From positions 372,001 to 436,000 of the forward strand of contig NZ_CANMJB010000003.1 of the NCBI RefSeq assembly GCF_947498175.1: a stretch of 64,000 bases of DNA, given 5' to 3'. The notes beneath the pieces are model-generated. The model was not told the origin of the DNA. It searched no databases and worked only from the letters and a program-made list of their open reading frames with translations. Source of the DNA: an uncultured Algimonas sp. GTDB lineage: Bacteria > Pseudomonadota > Alphaproteobacteria > Caulobacterales > Maricaulaceae. This document shows positions 10,864-20,592 of the stretch, piece after piece; position 1 is the first letter of the stretch, and every line of letters begins with the position of its first letter. The translations under genes and the position numbers were made by a program.

Positions 10864-11922
10864 CTATTTCTTCAGACCATGTTTGCGCAGCAAGCCCCGC
10901 AGCTGATGATAGCTCAGGCCTAGCCGCTCCGCCGCCTTGCCCTGATGATCGTTCGTCGCGCGTAGCGCTTCGTCGATCAGGCCGCGTTCGAAGGCGCGCA
11001 CGCGGCCGGGAAAATCGGTCGGGGCGTCGCCGGGTTCCGTGTCTTCATCCTTGCCAGCTTGCAAGTGCGGGGCGGCTTGCACGCGTGGCATGGCTTTTTG
11101 GTGCGGGGTCTCCGGCCCAGGCCCTCCGACTATGCGGTGCGGACTGTCGAACGGGTCGAGGTCGAGATCCGCGATGGGCTCGCCCAAGGCCTCGTCCGCC
11201 AGGAAAGCCCGGACCGTGCTGCGCTCGATCAGGCCCTTGAGCTCGCGCACATTGCCGGGAAAGGGATGATTGCGCAGCCGTTCGTGGGCTTCGGCCGTCA
11301 GGCCTGGGAAAGCGTCCGCGCCGAGCTGGCTGACCACCACCCGTCCGAAATGCTCGATCAGGGCGGGCAGGTCGTCGGGGCGGGCGCGCAAGGGCGGCAG
11401 GGTGATGACGTGGAAAGCGATCCGGTCGAGCAGGTCGGCGCGGAAATCGCCGCGCCTGGCCGCGCCGGGCAGGTCGGCGTCGGTCGCGGCCACGACCCGC
11501 ACGTCCACCTCTTCCGCGTAGAGCTCGCCCGTCGCCTGGACCCGGCCGTGCTCGATCGTCTGCATCAGCTTTTCCTGGAGGTGGACCGGCATGTGCTCGA
11601 TCCCGTCCAGGAAGAGCGTTCCGCCATCGGCTTCGAAGAACCGGCCGTTCGTGTCCGCGCGTCCATCCATGAAGGTCTGGCCGAACAGTTCGCGGTCCAG
11701 CGCGTCGTCATCGAAGGCGGCGCAGTTCACCCGCACGAAGATCTTCTCCCAGCGCGGCGACAGGAAGTGAACGCGCGACGCGATCAGCTCCTTGCCGGTG
11801 CCGCGCTCGCCGACGATCAGCGCGGGCCGGTCGGTCGAGGCATAGTCGGAGACGCGGTCCATCAGCGCCATGAAGGAGGGACTCGATCCGATCGGTTGAG
11901 AACGCATGGGCATGTTGGCCAA
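10864..11922 (-). CDS. pspF: Phage shock protein operon transcriptional activator (sigma-54 AAA+)
   Basis: AAA+ motif VGERGTGKELIASRVHFLS, RELFGQ, C-terminal Fis-type HTH; divergent from pspA operon; no receiver domain. Confidence 0.9.
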   Translation of the reverse strand: MANMPMRSQPIGSSPSFMALMDRVSDYASTDRPALIVGERGTGKELIASRVHFLSPRWEKIFVRVNCAAFDDDALDRELFGQTFMDGRADTNGRFFEADGGTLFLDGIEHMPVHLQEKLMQTIEHGRVQATGELYAEEVDVRVVAATDADLPGAARRGDFRADLLDRIAFHVITLPPLRARPDDLPALIEHFGRVVVSQLGADAFPGLTAEAHERLRNHPFPGNVRELKGLIERSTVRAFLADEALGEPIADLDLDPFDSPHRIVGGPGPETPHQKAMPRVQAAPHLQAGKDEDTEPGDAPTDFPGRVRAFERGLIDEALRATNDHQGKAAERLGLSYHQLRGLLRKHGLKK

Positions 11923-12148
11923 ATAGGCCAGACTTGATGACTAATCCAGCCAAACCATGTGGAAAATAGACCAATCCATTTACCGTTTGTCGGTAAGAAA
12001 GATAGAAAACACAATTTTTTCAAAGATTTAGTTTTTCGTGACAAAAGGCGCCGGACTCATCATCTTCAAATCATCGAAACGGACCGGAAGCGTCCGACCC
12101 ACCAGAGCCCGCCTCGCCGGGACGAATAGAGAGAGACGAAAGGAGACG

Positions 12149-12331
12149 ATGATGACCTACCGCACCATCGACAATGATCTGAACGCCATCACCGGACACG
12201 CAGCGCCGTCGCGCTCCGTTCGCCGGGCCCGCCGCCGCCGCGGCTACGCCGCGATGAGCGTGCGCACCACCGGCAGCTACGGCTATATGCCGATGCACGG
12301 CTCCGTGGACACCTACGAGGAAATTCTCTGA
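12149..12331 (+). CDS. Small 60-aa basic protein in psp operon
   Basis: AGGAG 3 nt before ATG; MMTYRTIDNDLNAITGHAAPSRSVRRARRRRGYAAMSVRTTGSYGYMPMHGSVDTYEEIL; stop overlaps next start. Confidence 0.5.
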   Translation: MMTYRTIDNDLNAITGHAAPSRSVRRARRRRGYAAMSVRTTGSYGYMPMHGSVDTYEEIL

Positions 12332-12465
12332 TGGATCCGCGCTACACAGGACCGGACGGCTGGCGCGTCAAAGGCGCTCGCTTCGTCCAATACATCACCA
12401 CCCGCGACAAGGAATGTTGGGGCTTCTTCGCCGCAGGTTTCCTGATCGCCGCGATCCTGGCGTAA
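12331..12465 (+). CDS. 44-aa small membrane protein in psp operon (not in supplied ORF track)
   Basis: MDPRYTGPDGWRVKGARFVQYITTRDKECWGFFAAGFLIAAILA*; start overlaps preceding stop (TGATG); C-terminal hydrophobic helix. Confidence 0.55.
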   Translation: MDPRYTGPDGWRVKGARFVQYITTRDKECWGFFAAGFLIAAILA

Positions 12466-12508
12466 GGCGCCAGGACCATCCAACCATTCTCAAAGGAGAC
12501 GAGACACA

Positions 12509-13216
12509 ATGGGTATTTTTTCCCGCATGGGCGACATCATCAATTCCAACCTCAACGCCATGATCGAGGCGGCCGAAGATCCTGAAAAGATCGCCCGCCT
12601 GATCATCCAGGAGATGGAAGACACGCTGGTCGAGGTCCGCACCGACGCCGCCCGTCACATTGCCGAGCGCAAGGAGCTGACGCGCCGCGAGGACGATTAT
12701 CGCAAGCGCGCCGACGACTGGGCGAACAAGGCCGAACTGGCCATCACCAAGGACCGGGAAGACCTGGCCCGCGGAGCGCTGCAGGCCAAGCGCCAGGCCG
12801 AGGACATGGCCGACGTGGTCGGCAAGGAGATCGAGGTGCTGGACGAAGCCATCGCGAAAGCGGACGGCGACCTGTCCAAGTTGCAGACCAAGCTCGACGA
12901 GGCCAAGGCCAAGCACAAGGCGCTGACCATGCGCAGCACGGTCGCCCGCAGCCAGGTCAAGATGCGGTCCAAGATCGTGGACACCCGCGTCGACGACGCC
13001 CTGTCCCGTTACGAGCGGATGGAGCGCAAGGTCGACGAGCTGGAAGCCCATGTCGAGGCGTTCGATCTCGGCGAAGGCGAAAGCCTGGAGAGCCAGTTCG
13101 CCGCCCTGGAAACCGACGACGAGCTGGAAGACGAGCTGGCCGCGCTGAAGGCCCGGATGAGCAAGCCGAAAAAGGCCGCCAACAAGTCCGAAAAGCCGTC
13201 CAAGAAAGCGAGCTGA
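12509..13216 (+). CDS. pspA: Phage shock protein A
   Basis: MGIFSRMGDIINSNLNAMIEAAEDPEKIARLIIQEMEDTLVEVRTDAA, coiled-coil PspA/IM30 family. Confidence 0.95.
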   Translation: MGIFSRMGDIINSNLNAMIEAAEDPEKIARLIIQEMEDTLVEVRTDAARHIAERKELTRREDDYRKRADDWANKAELAITKDREDLARGALQAKRQAEDMADVVGKEIEVLDEAIAKADGDLSKLQTKLDEAKAKHKALTMRSTVARSQVKMRSKIVDTRVDDALSRYERMERKVDELEAHVEAFDLGEGESLESQFAALETDDELEDELAALKARMSKPKKAANKSEKPSKKAS

Positions 13217-13355
13217 TCGGAATCGGCCGCAAGGCTGACAGACACGTCCGGGAGGATTATGCGGGATATCATGGCTGGCCAACCCTTCGTGCCGGTTCCC
13301 GTCCTTCCGGGCGTACCACCCGACCGATCAACGCAAGACGAAAAGAGAGACACCA

Positions 13356-13604
13356 ATGTTGAGACCCGAAGTCCTGGTCTTCATGATCCCCATCGTCGCC
13401 ATCGTCATGGGAATCGCATCCTCGATGCTGAAGACCCACTACGAGCATAAAGAGCGCATGGGCGGAGGCGGCACGCCGGAAAACGGCGCCCACCGCGCCG
13501 AACTCGAACAGATGTCGCGCATCGCCGACATCCTCGACCAGCGCGTCAAGGTGCTGGAGAACATTCTGGACGACGAGATACCGAACTGGAGGGAGAAATC
13601 ATGA
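13356..13604 (+). CDS. pspB: PspB-like envelope stress membrane protein
   Basis: N-terminal TM helix then coiled coil (AELEQMSRIADILDQRVKVLENILDDEIPNWREK); between pspA and pspC. Confidence 0.8.
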   Translation: MLRPEVLVFMIPIVAIVMGIASSMLKTHYEHKERMGGGGTPENGAHRAELEQMSRIADILDQRVKVLENILDDEIPNWREKS

Positions 13605-14083
13605 AAAAGCGCCGCTACGAATATGAAGAACGCTGGGAAGACGATCACGGTACGTGGGAATCGCGCGAAAGCGGCGACTACGGTCAACGCCCCAAGCTGC
13701 GCCGCAACAAGATCGACGGCATTCTGGGCGGAGTCTGCTCCGGTCTCGGCGACTGGCTCGGCATCGATCACGGGCCGATGCGGATCTTCTTCGTCCTGGC
13801 CGTGATCTTCCTGGGCTTCCCGGTGCTGATCTACTTCCTGATGTGGATGTTCATCCCGTCGGACAAGCGAGCGCCTTACGTCCGCGAACGCCGCGAACAG
13901 CGGCGCGCCCATCGCAAGGCCCGCCGTCACGGCTTGCCGGACGCCGGACCGGTCGATGCGCCGCGCTATTCGGACGTCCGGTCCAAGTTCCGTTCGCTGG
14001 AAGTCCGGCTGCAGGATCTGGAACGGTCCGTGACCTCGCGCGAATGGCGGTTGCGCCGCGATTTCCGGGACCTGGAAAGCTAG
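13601..14083 (+). CDS. pspC: PspC-domain envelope stress protein
   Basis: LRRNKIDGILGGVCSGLGDWLGIDHGPMRIFFVLAVIFLGFPVLIYFLMWMFIP; 4-nt overlap with pspB. Confidence 0.9.
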   Translation: MKKRRYEYEERWEDDHGTWESRESGDYGQRPKLRRNKIDGILGGVCSGLGDWLGIDHGPMRIFFVLAVIFLGFPVLIYFLMWMFIPSDKRAPYVRERREQRRAHRKARRHGLPDAGPVDAPRYSDVRSKFRSLEVRLQDLERSVTSREWRLRRDFRDLES

Positions 14084-14102
14084 GCCCGCAGACATAAGAA
14101 AA

Positions 14103-14126
14103 GTCCGGACGGTCCAACGTCCGGAC
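14103..14126. other. Stem-loop between pspC and downstream psp-operon genes
   Basis: GTCCGGACG-GTCCAA-CGTCCGGAC, 9-bp perfect stem. Confidence 0.5.
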
Positions 14127-14154
14127 ACCACGATAGAAGAGGGAGACAAGAACA

Positions 14155-14382
14155 ATGAATATCATAGCCACCACCTTATTGGCGGGAACGATCGCCATCC
14201 TGCCGGCGGGCCTTGTCCCGAAGCCCGATATCGCCAACCCGATCGACGGGGTGAGCGTCTGCGTCGCCGGGATGCAGATTGGCCTCGACGCGGACGGCCT
14301 GGAAACCAAGGCCGCGAACACGACCGACTTTACACTGGAACTGCGCTTGAAGTCCGCCGCCCCGATCCGAGTGCGGCTGTGA
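14155..14382 (+). CDS. Small (75 aa) exported/membrane hypothetical in psp operon
   Basis: N-terminal hydrophobic segment; translationally coupled to next gene (GTGA overlap). Confidence 0.55.
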   Translation: MNIIATTLLAGTIAILPAGLVPKPDIANPIDGVSVCVAGMQIGLDADGLETKAANTTDFTLELRLKSAAPIRVRL

Positions 14383-15275
14383 GGCGCGCCGCTCTCCTGA
14401 TGGGCGCGGCCGCCGCACTGAGCGCCGCCCCGGCCTTCGCGACGGACGTCACGATTCGCGACTTCGTTGGCACGGTCATGCTGGTCGAAGGTTCGGACGG
14501 GGTCGAACTGATCGAACAGGGCCGCAAGGGCGATGTCGATTTCAGAGACTCCCCGTCGGGGATCGTCGTCGATGGCGGCATGGACAACCGGGCCCGTAAC
14601 GACGCCTGCAAGGGCCGCGGCGTGTCCTTCGACCTGGACTGGAACGGCAGAGACTATGCGGGGGACACCCGGCTGGCCGACTATCCCAAATTGCGGATCG
14701 GCGTCCCGTCCGGGTCCGACCTCACCATCGAAAGCAGCGCCGTGCGGCTTGAAACGGACGTGGCGTTGGACCGCGCGGAACTGGATCTCTCGGGATGTTT
14801 CGACGTTGCCCTCGCCGATACGACAGCGGTGCGCCTGGACAAATCCGGCTCCGGCGACTTCACGGCGGCCAATGTCGGCACGTTTACGGCCGAGAAATCC
14901 GGTTCAGGCGATATCGAGCTGAAACGCGTCGGACGGTTCGACCTCGAACAGTCCGGCTCCGGCGACGTCGAGATCGACTTGATCACGGGTCGCGCCGACA
15001 TCGAGAAATCCGGGTCCGGAAATATCGAGATCGTGGAGGTCGACGGCGATTTCGAGGTCGAGAAGTCCGGCTCCGGCGACGTCGTCATCGACGGCGGGGA
15101 AATCCCCAATCTAGTGGTCCGCAATAGCGGGTCCGGCGATGTGGACATCGCCGCGACCGTCGGCAATGCCTATGTCAGGGCTTCGGGCGCGGGCGACGTG
15201 ACGCTGGGACGCCTGACCGGGTCGATCGATCAAAGAGCGTCGGGATCCGCCGACATCAATTGGGACACAGACTGA
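14379..15275 (+). CDS. GIN-domain (DUF2807/Toastrack-like) exported protein with SGSGD repeats
   Basis: Signal peptide and repeated KSGSGDxxx beta-helix units. Confidence 0.75.
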   Translation: MRRAALLMGAAAALSAAPAFATDVTIRDFVGTVMLVEGSDGVELIEQGRKGDVDFRDSPSGIVVDGGMDNRARNDACKGRGVSFDLDWNGRDYAGDTRLADYPKLRIGVPSGSDLTIESSAVRLETDVALDRAELDLSGCFDVALADTTAVRLDKSGSGDFTAANVGTFTAEKSGSGDIELKRVGRFDLEQSGSGDVEIDLITGRADIEKSGSGNIEIVEVDGDFEVEKSGSGDVVIDGGEIPNLVVRNSGSGDVDIAATVGNAYVRASGAGDVTLGRLTGSIDQRASGSADINWDTD

Positions 15276-16929
15276 TCCGCTCGGCGAACCCCGTCTCCAG
15301 CGGAGACGGCTCGCCCAGATAGGCCGACGCCAGCGCCTCGCCCAGAAGCGGGCCGAACACGAACCCTCGCGATCCCAGACCGGACAGGATCCAGACCTCC
15401 TGTCCGGTTTCCGATTCCAGACGCATCAGGCGCGGCAACGTATCCGGCGCGTTGACCCGGACGCTGGCGCGGCAGGACGTTACCGGATCGCCGAGATCGA
15501 GCCCTTGGTCGCGGGCCTGCGCGGTGTTTCGGGCGTCGTCTTCAGGACGGAGTTCGAAGGCGTCCGCATGGTCCACGATCCGGTCATGCGTCGCGCCCAG
15601 CAGCAGTCGGCCGTCCAGCCCGATCGCATAGCCGCCATAGGTCAGCGCACGCTCGAGCGTGCCGTCCGCCCAGCTCAACTGCCCGCGCGAAAAGCGGAAC
15701 GCCGTCTTCGGCCATAGATCGCGGATGCCGTAACCGGCGGCGAGGATGACCGGGCCGTCTATTTCCGACGGATCGAAGAGGCGTCGCTCCTGAAGCTCGC
15801 AGCCTGCCAGAAAGTCGCGGCGCACCGCTTCCGGATCGATCACGACGGCGCTGTTTATCTCCAGCGCGCCCGCCTCCCAGCGCAGATGACCGGGCCCAAG
15901 CGGTTCGTTCCGCGCGATCCGCCGCAGCCGGTCGGCTTGCGTGTCGTCCTTCGGGCGGTGCGTCACGCCCGCCTGCAGGACAAGGCCGCGATAGGCCGCG
16001 CGGGCGTAGAGGAAACTCGACAGGAAGAAACGCGACTCGGACCGGTCCTGCAGGTCGAGCCTCGGCTTGACCAGCGCGGCCGGATTGCCCGACGCGGCCA
16101 CATGGTCCGGGTCCGACAGCACGGTCGGCGAAAGACCGCGGCGTCGGAAGGCGCGGGCGACCGACGCCCCGGCAATGCCCGCCCCCACGATCGTCGGCAT
16201 CCGGACCGAAGGACAACGGGACGGCGATCCGGGCAACCGCGCTTCCAGCCGGTGGCGCTTGCGGCCGAAGCCCTCTTTGCGCTCCACCTCGAATCCGGCC
16301 GCTCCCAGCGCCAGCCGCACCGCGCCCGCGACGGTGAACGTCGCCAGACGCGCGCCGGGCGCCGACAGGCGGGCGACCTCGGCCATGACGTCCTGCGACC
16401 ACATGTCCGGGTTCTTGGCGGGCGAAAAGCCGTCTAGGAACCAGGCATCGGCATGGAAGTCCTGCCCGGCCAGAGCGGAAACGACATCGTCATGAACGAG
16501 CGTCAGGGTCACCGCGCCGAAATGGCGGCGGTGCACGCCGCGCACGGGGCCAGGCCAGCTGTCAAGCAGCGGAGCGGCGAGGTCGGCCAGGTCCGGAAAG
16601 GCCGACAGAGCGCGGGCCAGTTCGGCGCGCTCGAACGGATGACCCTCGACGGAGATATAGTGCAGCCGTCCCGCCGCCCCGCTGTCGCGCCAGGCCTTCC
16701 AGGTGGCGAGGAAGTTCAGCCCCGACCCGAAGCCCAGCTCCGCGACCGTGAAGACAGGCCGGCCCCTCCACCCGTCCGGCAGTCCGCAACCTTCCAGGAA
16801 GACGGCGCGCGTTTCCGCCAGCCCGCCGTCGGTCGAGAAATAGATGTCGCCGAAATCCCGCGCCGCTGGCGTGCCAGGGCGGGAAAAGTCGAGCGAAGGG
16901 GCGGGCGTGCGGGTGAGAGGCCGGTGCAT
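15256..16929 (-). CDS. mnmC: Bifunctional tRNA 5-methylaminomethyl-2-thiouridine biosynthesis protein
   Basis: N-terminal methyltransferase (FGSGLNFLATWKAWRD; DAWFLDGFSPAKNPDMWS) fused to FAD oxidoreductase (IVGAGIAGASVARAFRRRG). Confidence 0.92.
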   Translation of the reverse strand: MHRPLTRTPAPSLDFSRPGTPAARDFGDIYFSTDGGLAETRAVFLEGCGLPDGWRGRPVFTVAELGFGSGLNFLATWKAWRDSGAAGRLHYISVEGHPFERAELARALSAFPDLADLAAPLLDSWPGPVRGVHRRHFGAVTLTLVHDDVVSALAGQDFHADAWFLDGFSPAKNPDMWSQDVMAEVARLSAPGARLATFTVAGAVRLALGAAGFEVERKEGFGRKRHRLEARLPGSPSRCPSVRMPTIVGAGIAGASVARAFRRRGLSPTVLSDPDHVAASGNPAALVKPRLDLQDRSESRFFLSSFLYARAAYRGLVLQAGVTHRPKDDTQADRLRRIARNEPLGPGHLRWEAGALEINSAVVIDPEAVRRDFLAGCELQERRLFDPSEIDGPVILAAGYGIRDLWPKTAFRFSRGQLSWADGTLERALTYGGYAIGLDGRLLLGATHDRIVDHADAFELRPEDDARNTAQARDQGLDLGDPVTSCRASVRVNAPDTLPRLMRLESETGQEVWILSGLGSRGFVFGPLLGEALASAYLGEPSPLETGFAERISLCPN

Positions 16930-16972
16930 GGTGACGCCTCGCTATCCCCCCACGGGGAGTGGAAGGCCGGTC

Positions 16973-18250
16973 CTAACCCACGATCCGCCGGTACAGGGTC
17001 TGCTCCACATAGCCGTCGGCGGGCAAGCCGTTGTCGCGCTGCCAGGCGCGGATGGCGGCGCGCGTGGCGGGGCCGATCAGGCCGTCCACGCCCTTCGTGT
17101 CGTAGCCTTGCGCGGTCAGCGCTTGCTGCAACGCTTCCTTCTGCGGCTTGTTCAGCCCCATGTCGCCTTCGGGCCAACCGGCCGTCACGAGCTGGCCGCC
17201 GCGCAGCGCCTCGCCGAGGCTGGCGATGCCCATCACATAGGCGCTGGCCGGATTGTAGCGCATCAGCACGTCGAAATTGTCGAAGGCGAGCAGCTTCGGC
17301 CCGCGATATCCCGCCGGAGCGAGTAGGCGCGCCTGCAGCCGGGCGTCGCCGGGCGTCCAGTCCGCCCCGTTCGCCGGACGCACGCCGAGCCGCGCCCAAT
17401 CGGCGACGCTCATCGTTTCCACTTCCGACACGGAATAGTCGAACCCGTCGGGCAGGACCACTTCGCCCGCGACCGGCACGCCCGGCGTCCAGCCCGACCG
17501 GGTCAGATAGTTGGCGGCACTGGCCAGCGCATCGCCTTCATTGCCCCACAGGTCCTTGTTGCCGTCGCCGTCGAAATCCACGGCATAGTCGCGGAAGGTC
17601 GTCGGAATGAACTGCGTCATGCCCATCGCGCCCGCCCAGGCGCCGCGCAGCTGTTCGGGCCGCACGTCGCCGGAGCGGATCAGCTCCAGCGCGGCGAAGA
17701 CCTGCTCTTCCGCCCAATCGCGCCGCCGGCCGTCATAGCCCAAGGTCGTGAGGGTGGTGAACAGGTCAAAATCGCCCATGATCCGGCCATAGCTGGTCTC
17801 CAGGCCCCAGATACCGGCCAAGATGTGGGCCGGAACGCCGTAGGCGCGCTCCACGGCGGCCAGCGTATCGGCATGTTCGGCCATCTCCGCGCGGCCGCGA
17901 TCGATCCGGTCCGCAGAGGCGGCGCCCCGGATATAGTCCCAGACGGGCTTGGTGAACTCGGGCTGGTTGGCGTCGCGCTTCAGCGTGCGCTCGTAATATT
18001 CGGCCGCCCCGATCGTGCGCGCCACGAGGGCCGCATCGTGGCCCCGCGCGATGGCGCGTCTCGCCAAACCGTCGCGATAGGCCTCGAACGTCGGTCGCTG
18101 GACGGCCGGCGCGGATTGCGTGACCGGCGCTTGCACCACGGGTGTCTGAACCTGGGGTTCGGCCGCCGGAACAGGGTCGGGCGCCGCGACGGACGCGCAG
18201 GCCGACAGCAGGAAAACGGGCAAGACGGAAGAAAGCAGGAACAATCGCAT
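16973..18250 (-). CDS. Lytic murein transglycosylase (MltB-type) with C-terminal peptidoglycan-binding domain
   Basis: Lipobox LLSAC; ILAGIWGLETSYGRIMGDFD; GAMGMTQFIPTTF; PG-binding VDGLIGPATRAAIRAWQ. Confidence 0.9.
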   Translation of the reverse strand: MRLFLLSSVLPVFLLSACASVAAPDPVPAAEPQVQTPVVQAPVTQSAPAVQRPTFEAYRDGLARRAIARGHDAALVARTIGAAEYYERTLKRDANQPEFTKPVWDYIRGAASADRIDRGRAEMAEHADTLAAVERAYGVPAHILAGIWGLETSYGRIMGDFDLFTTLTTLGYDGRRRDWAEEQVFAALELIRSGDVRPEQLRGAWAGAMGMTQFIPTTFRDYAVDFDGDGNKDLWGNEGDALASAANYLTRSGWTPGVPVAGEVVLPDGFDYSVSEVETMSVADWARLGVRPANGADWTPGDARLQARLLAPAGYRGPKLLAFDNFDVLMRYNPASAYVMGIASLGEALRGGQLVTAGWPEGDMGLNKPQKEALQQALTAQGYDTKGVDGLIGPATRAAIRAWQRDNGLPADGYVEQTLYRRIVG

Positions 18251-18469
18251 GGACGGACTCTAACAGTCCGGCAAGGCCCGCGATAGGGCGCTTTCATGAC
18301 GGATTGGCCAGACTTTGTCTTCGGTTGCAATAGGATCCGGGTTGGGAAACGGGTGAGTCGACAAGCCTGTCGCATCTGCCATCCGCGCATTGACTTCGCC
18401 GGACGTCGTCCATATATGCCCGCTTCCGCTGAAAATGCGCCGAAATTCTATCCTAGAGGACCTGAGGTC

Positions 18470-18595
18470 ATGAAAGTCCGCAGCTCACTGAAATCGCTGA
18501 AGAACCGTCACCGGGACTGCCAGGTCGTGCGCCGCAAGGGCCGCCTCTACGTCATCAACAAGACGGATCCCCGCTTCAAGGCCCGCCAGGGCTGA
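18470..18595 (+). CDS. rpmJ: 50S ribosomal protein L36
   Basis: [41 protein letters not shown] (41 aa). Confidence 0.93.
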   Translation: MKVRSSLKSLKNRHRDCQVVRRKGRLYVINKTDPRFKARQG

Positions 18596-18653
18596 TACGA
18601 AACGGCGCGTCGCACGGCGCGCCGGCATGACTGCCCAATATAAAGGCAAAGTC

Positions 18654-19526
18654 ATGGAACGGCCTCTTGCCTTGCCGGGCGAGGGGCTTCATTTTGCGCG
18701 GGTGAGAGCTTTCCCGCCCATTCTGCTTTTCCTGCTCGCGACCCCGGCCGCCGCGCAGGTGGAGCTTGTGCCGGATGTGCCGCCTCAAACCGTGCCGTCT
18801 CAAACCATACCGCCTGAAACCATACCGCCCGAAACCACACCAGAGACACCGCAAGGCGACACGCCCCCCAATGACGATGGTGCGCGCATCATCATCGAAC
18901 CGCCGGTCGAGTTGCTGCCCGCCCCCGACCTGCCCCCCGACGTCGCGGATCCGCCCGACGCCTCCGGCGCTGACGAGACCGTTTCCACGTCGCCGACGCC
19001 CGACGCCGCGCCGGACTATTCGCGCCTGTCCGCGGCCGAGGAACGCGCCGCGCGCCTGGACGCGATGTTCGTCCGCCTCTCGGAGGCCGAGTCCGAGACG
19101 GCCGGCAATCTGGTCGCCGAGGAAATCTGGGCCGTCTGGCTGAACAGCGGCAGCCCATCGTCGGACCTCATCCTGCGGCGCGGCGCGGCCGCGCAAGGCC
19201 TGGGCGACACTGCGACGGCGCGGCTGATGTTCGATCACGTCACCGCCTTGCAACCGGACTATGCCGAGGGCTGGGCGCGCTCGTCGCGGCTGGCGCTGGA
19301 AGAGCGCGACTTCGCCCGTGCCGTGTCCGAGGCGATGCGCGCCCTGACGCTGGAGCCGCGCCACTTCTATGCCATGCAGACGCTGGGCAATGTGCTGGAA
19401 CGGCTCGGTCGCCAGGAAGAGGCGCTGGATGCCTACCGCGAAGCCGCGCGCCTGCACCCGACGCTCGGATCCGTTGGTGAACGGATCGACGCGCTCGAAG
19501 TGCAACTGGACGGCAGCATTCTCTAG
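18654..19526 (+). CDS. Exported tetratricopeptide-repeat protein
   Basis: Signal-like N-terminus, Pro-rich linker, C-terminal TPRs (HFYAMQTLGNVLERLGRQEEALDAYREAARLHP). Confidence 0.7.
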   Translation: MERPLALPGEGLHFARVRAFPPILLFLLATPAAAQVELVPDVPPQTVPSQTIPPETIPPETTPETPQGDTPPNDDGARIIIEPPVELLPAPDLPPDVADPPDASGADETVSTSPTPDAAPDYSRLSAAEERAARLDAMFVRLSEAESETAGNLVAEEIWAVWLNSGSPSSDLILRRGAAAQGLGDTATARLMFDHVTALQPDYAEGWARSSRLALEERDFARAVSEAMRALTLEPRHFYAMQTLGNVLERLGRQEEALDAYREAARLHPTLGSVGERIDALEVQLDGSIL

Positions 19527-20551
19527 GGCGCGGCGTCCCGGCCTTGCTCGCCGAACGCCTTTTCCGCCGCGACCCGCGCTTCGATCCCGGCTTCGTCCGC
19601 CGACCAGTGATCGAAATCGTCCGCCCCGGCGCGCCCGGACTCGCGGGCGATCGCCGCAAGGCGCCCCATGCCGGAAAACAGCGTATCCGGGGCCGCCTGC
19701 AAGGCGGGATCCGCATAGGCCTCGTCCGGGTCGATGATCGTCCATCCGGCCCGACGCAGGGCGGCGACCATCCGGTGCGTCGCCAGAGCGGCGATGTCGT
19801 TTTCGTGCAGCAGAAGCACTTGCGCCGGCCGCGCGCCCAGAACGTCCATCGCCATGCGGTCGTAATGCGCGGCCGCGTCGACGACCATGTCGGCATAGAC
19901 CCGGCCGAGCGCATCCTCATCCACGGCCCGACCGTCCTTCAACGCCTGTTGCAGCAACGAGTCGAGGTGCCAGTCATAGGTATCGACCGTGACATAACCG
20001 TTGCGGAGTCCGCGCTCCGACAGCGCTTGGCGCAAGGCTTCGCGTTTGGCCCGCGCCGCGATCCTGTCTTCGCCGTAGCCGCCTTCGTCCAGATACGGGA
20101 ACCGGAACCAGGGTCGGCGGTTCGGCAAACCCTCCAGCAGCGTTTCCGCCCGGTCGGTATCGGCGATGAATTCACCCACGGACGTCCGGCTCGCCCAGGG
20201 ATGGGTGTCGGTATGGTTGGCGATCCGGTGTCCGGCCTGTCCGTAGGCCTGCAACCGTGCGCGGCCGTCCCGGTCCAGTCCGCGCGTCGTGGCGAAGATG
20301 GCGACCGGCCCGGTTCCTGCCTTGTCCCACTGGTCCAGCAGCGCTTCGGTCCGGTCCGCCCCGGTGAAAAGACGGCCATCGCCGCGCGGAGCGTCGTCAT
20401 AGGTCAAAGCGATCCGCTTGGACCCCGGATCCGGTTCGGTCTGAGCCATTCCGGTTTGGGCCGAAGCGGCGATGCCGCCGCCTAGAAAGAGCAATAGGAT
20501 CGTCCAAATGATGCGCATGCGGTCCCATAGCCCATTTCCGGGCCGCGCCAA
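19523..20551 (-). CDS. Polysaccharide deacetylase family protein (exported)
   Basis: KRIALTYDDAPRGD; GHRIANHTDTHPWASRT NodB-like motifs; signal peptide. Confidence 0.85.
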   Translation of the reverse strand: MARPGNGLWDRMRIIWTILLLFLGGGIAASAQTGMAQTEPDPGSKRIALTYDDAPRGDGRLFTGADRTEALLDQWDKAGTGPVAIFATTRGLDRDGRARLQAYGQAGHRIANHTDTHPWASRTSVGEFIADTDRAETLLEGLPNRRPWFRFPYLDEGGYGEDRIAARAKREALRQALSERGLRNGYVTVDTYDWHLDSLLQQALKDGRAVDEDALGRVYADMVVDAAAHYDRMAMDVLGARPAQVLLLHENDIAALATHRMVAALRRAGWTIIDPDEAYADPALQAAPDTLFSGMGRLAAIARESGRAGADDFDHWSADEAGIEARVAAEKAFGEQGRDAAP

Positions 20552-20592
20552 CAGGCTTGCACCGGCGCGCCGACCCGCTACAGGCCCGTCCC

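Noticed and set aside
11059-11937. 292-aa + strand ORF opposite pspF
   Set aside because: Antisense of a strongly supported AAA+ gene; high-GC shadow ORF
11923-12148. Search for a sigma-54 -24/-12 promoter between pspF and the psp operon
   Set aside because: I could not find a convincing GG-N10-GC match, so no sigma-54 site is claimed even though PspF predicts one
14800-15260. Repeated TCCGGCTCCGGCGAC-like DNA motif
   Set aside because: Explained by the SGSGD protein repeats of the GIN-domain gene rather than an independent DNA repeat
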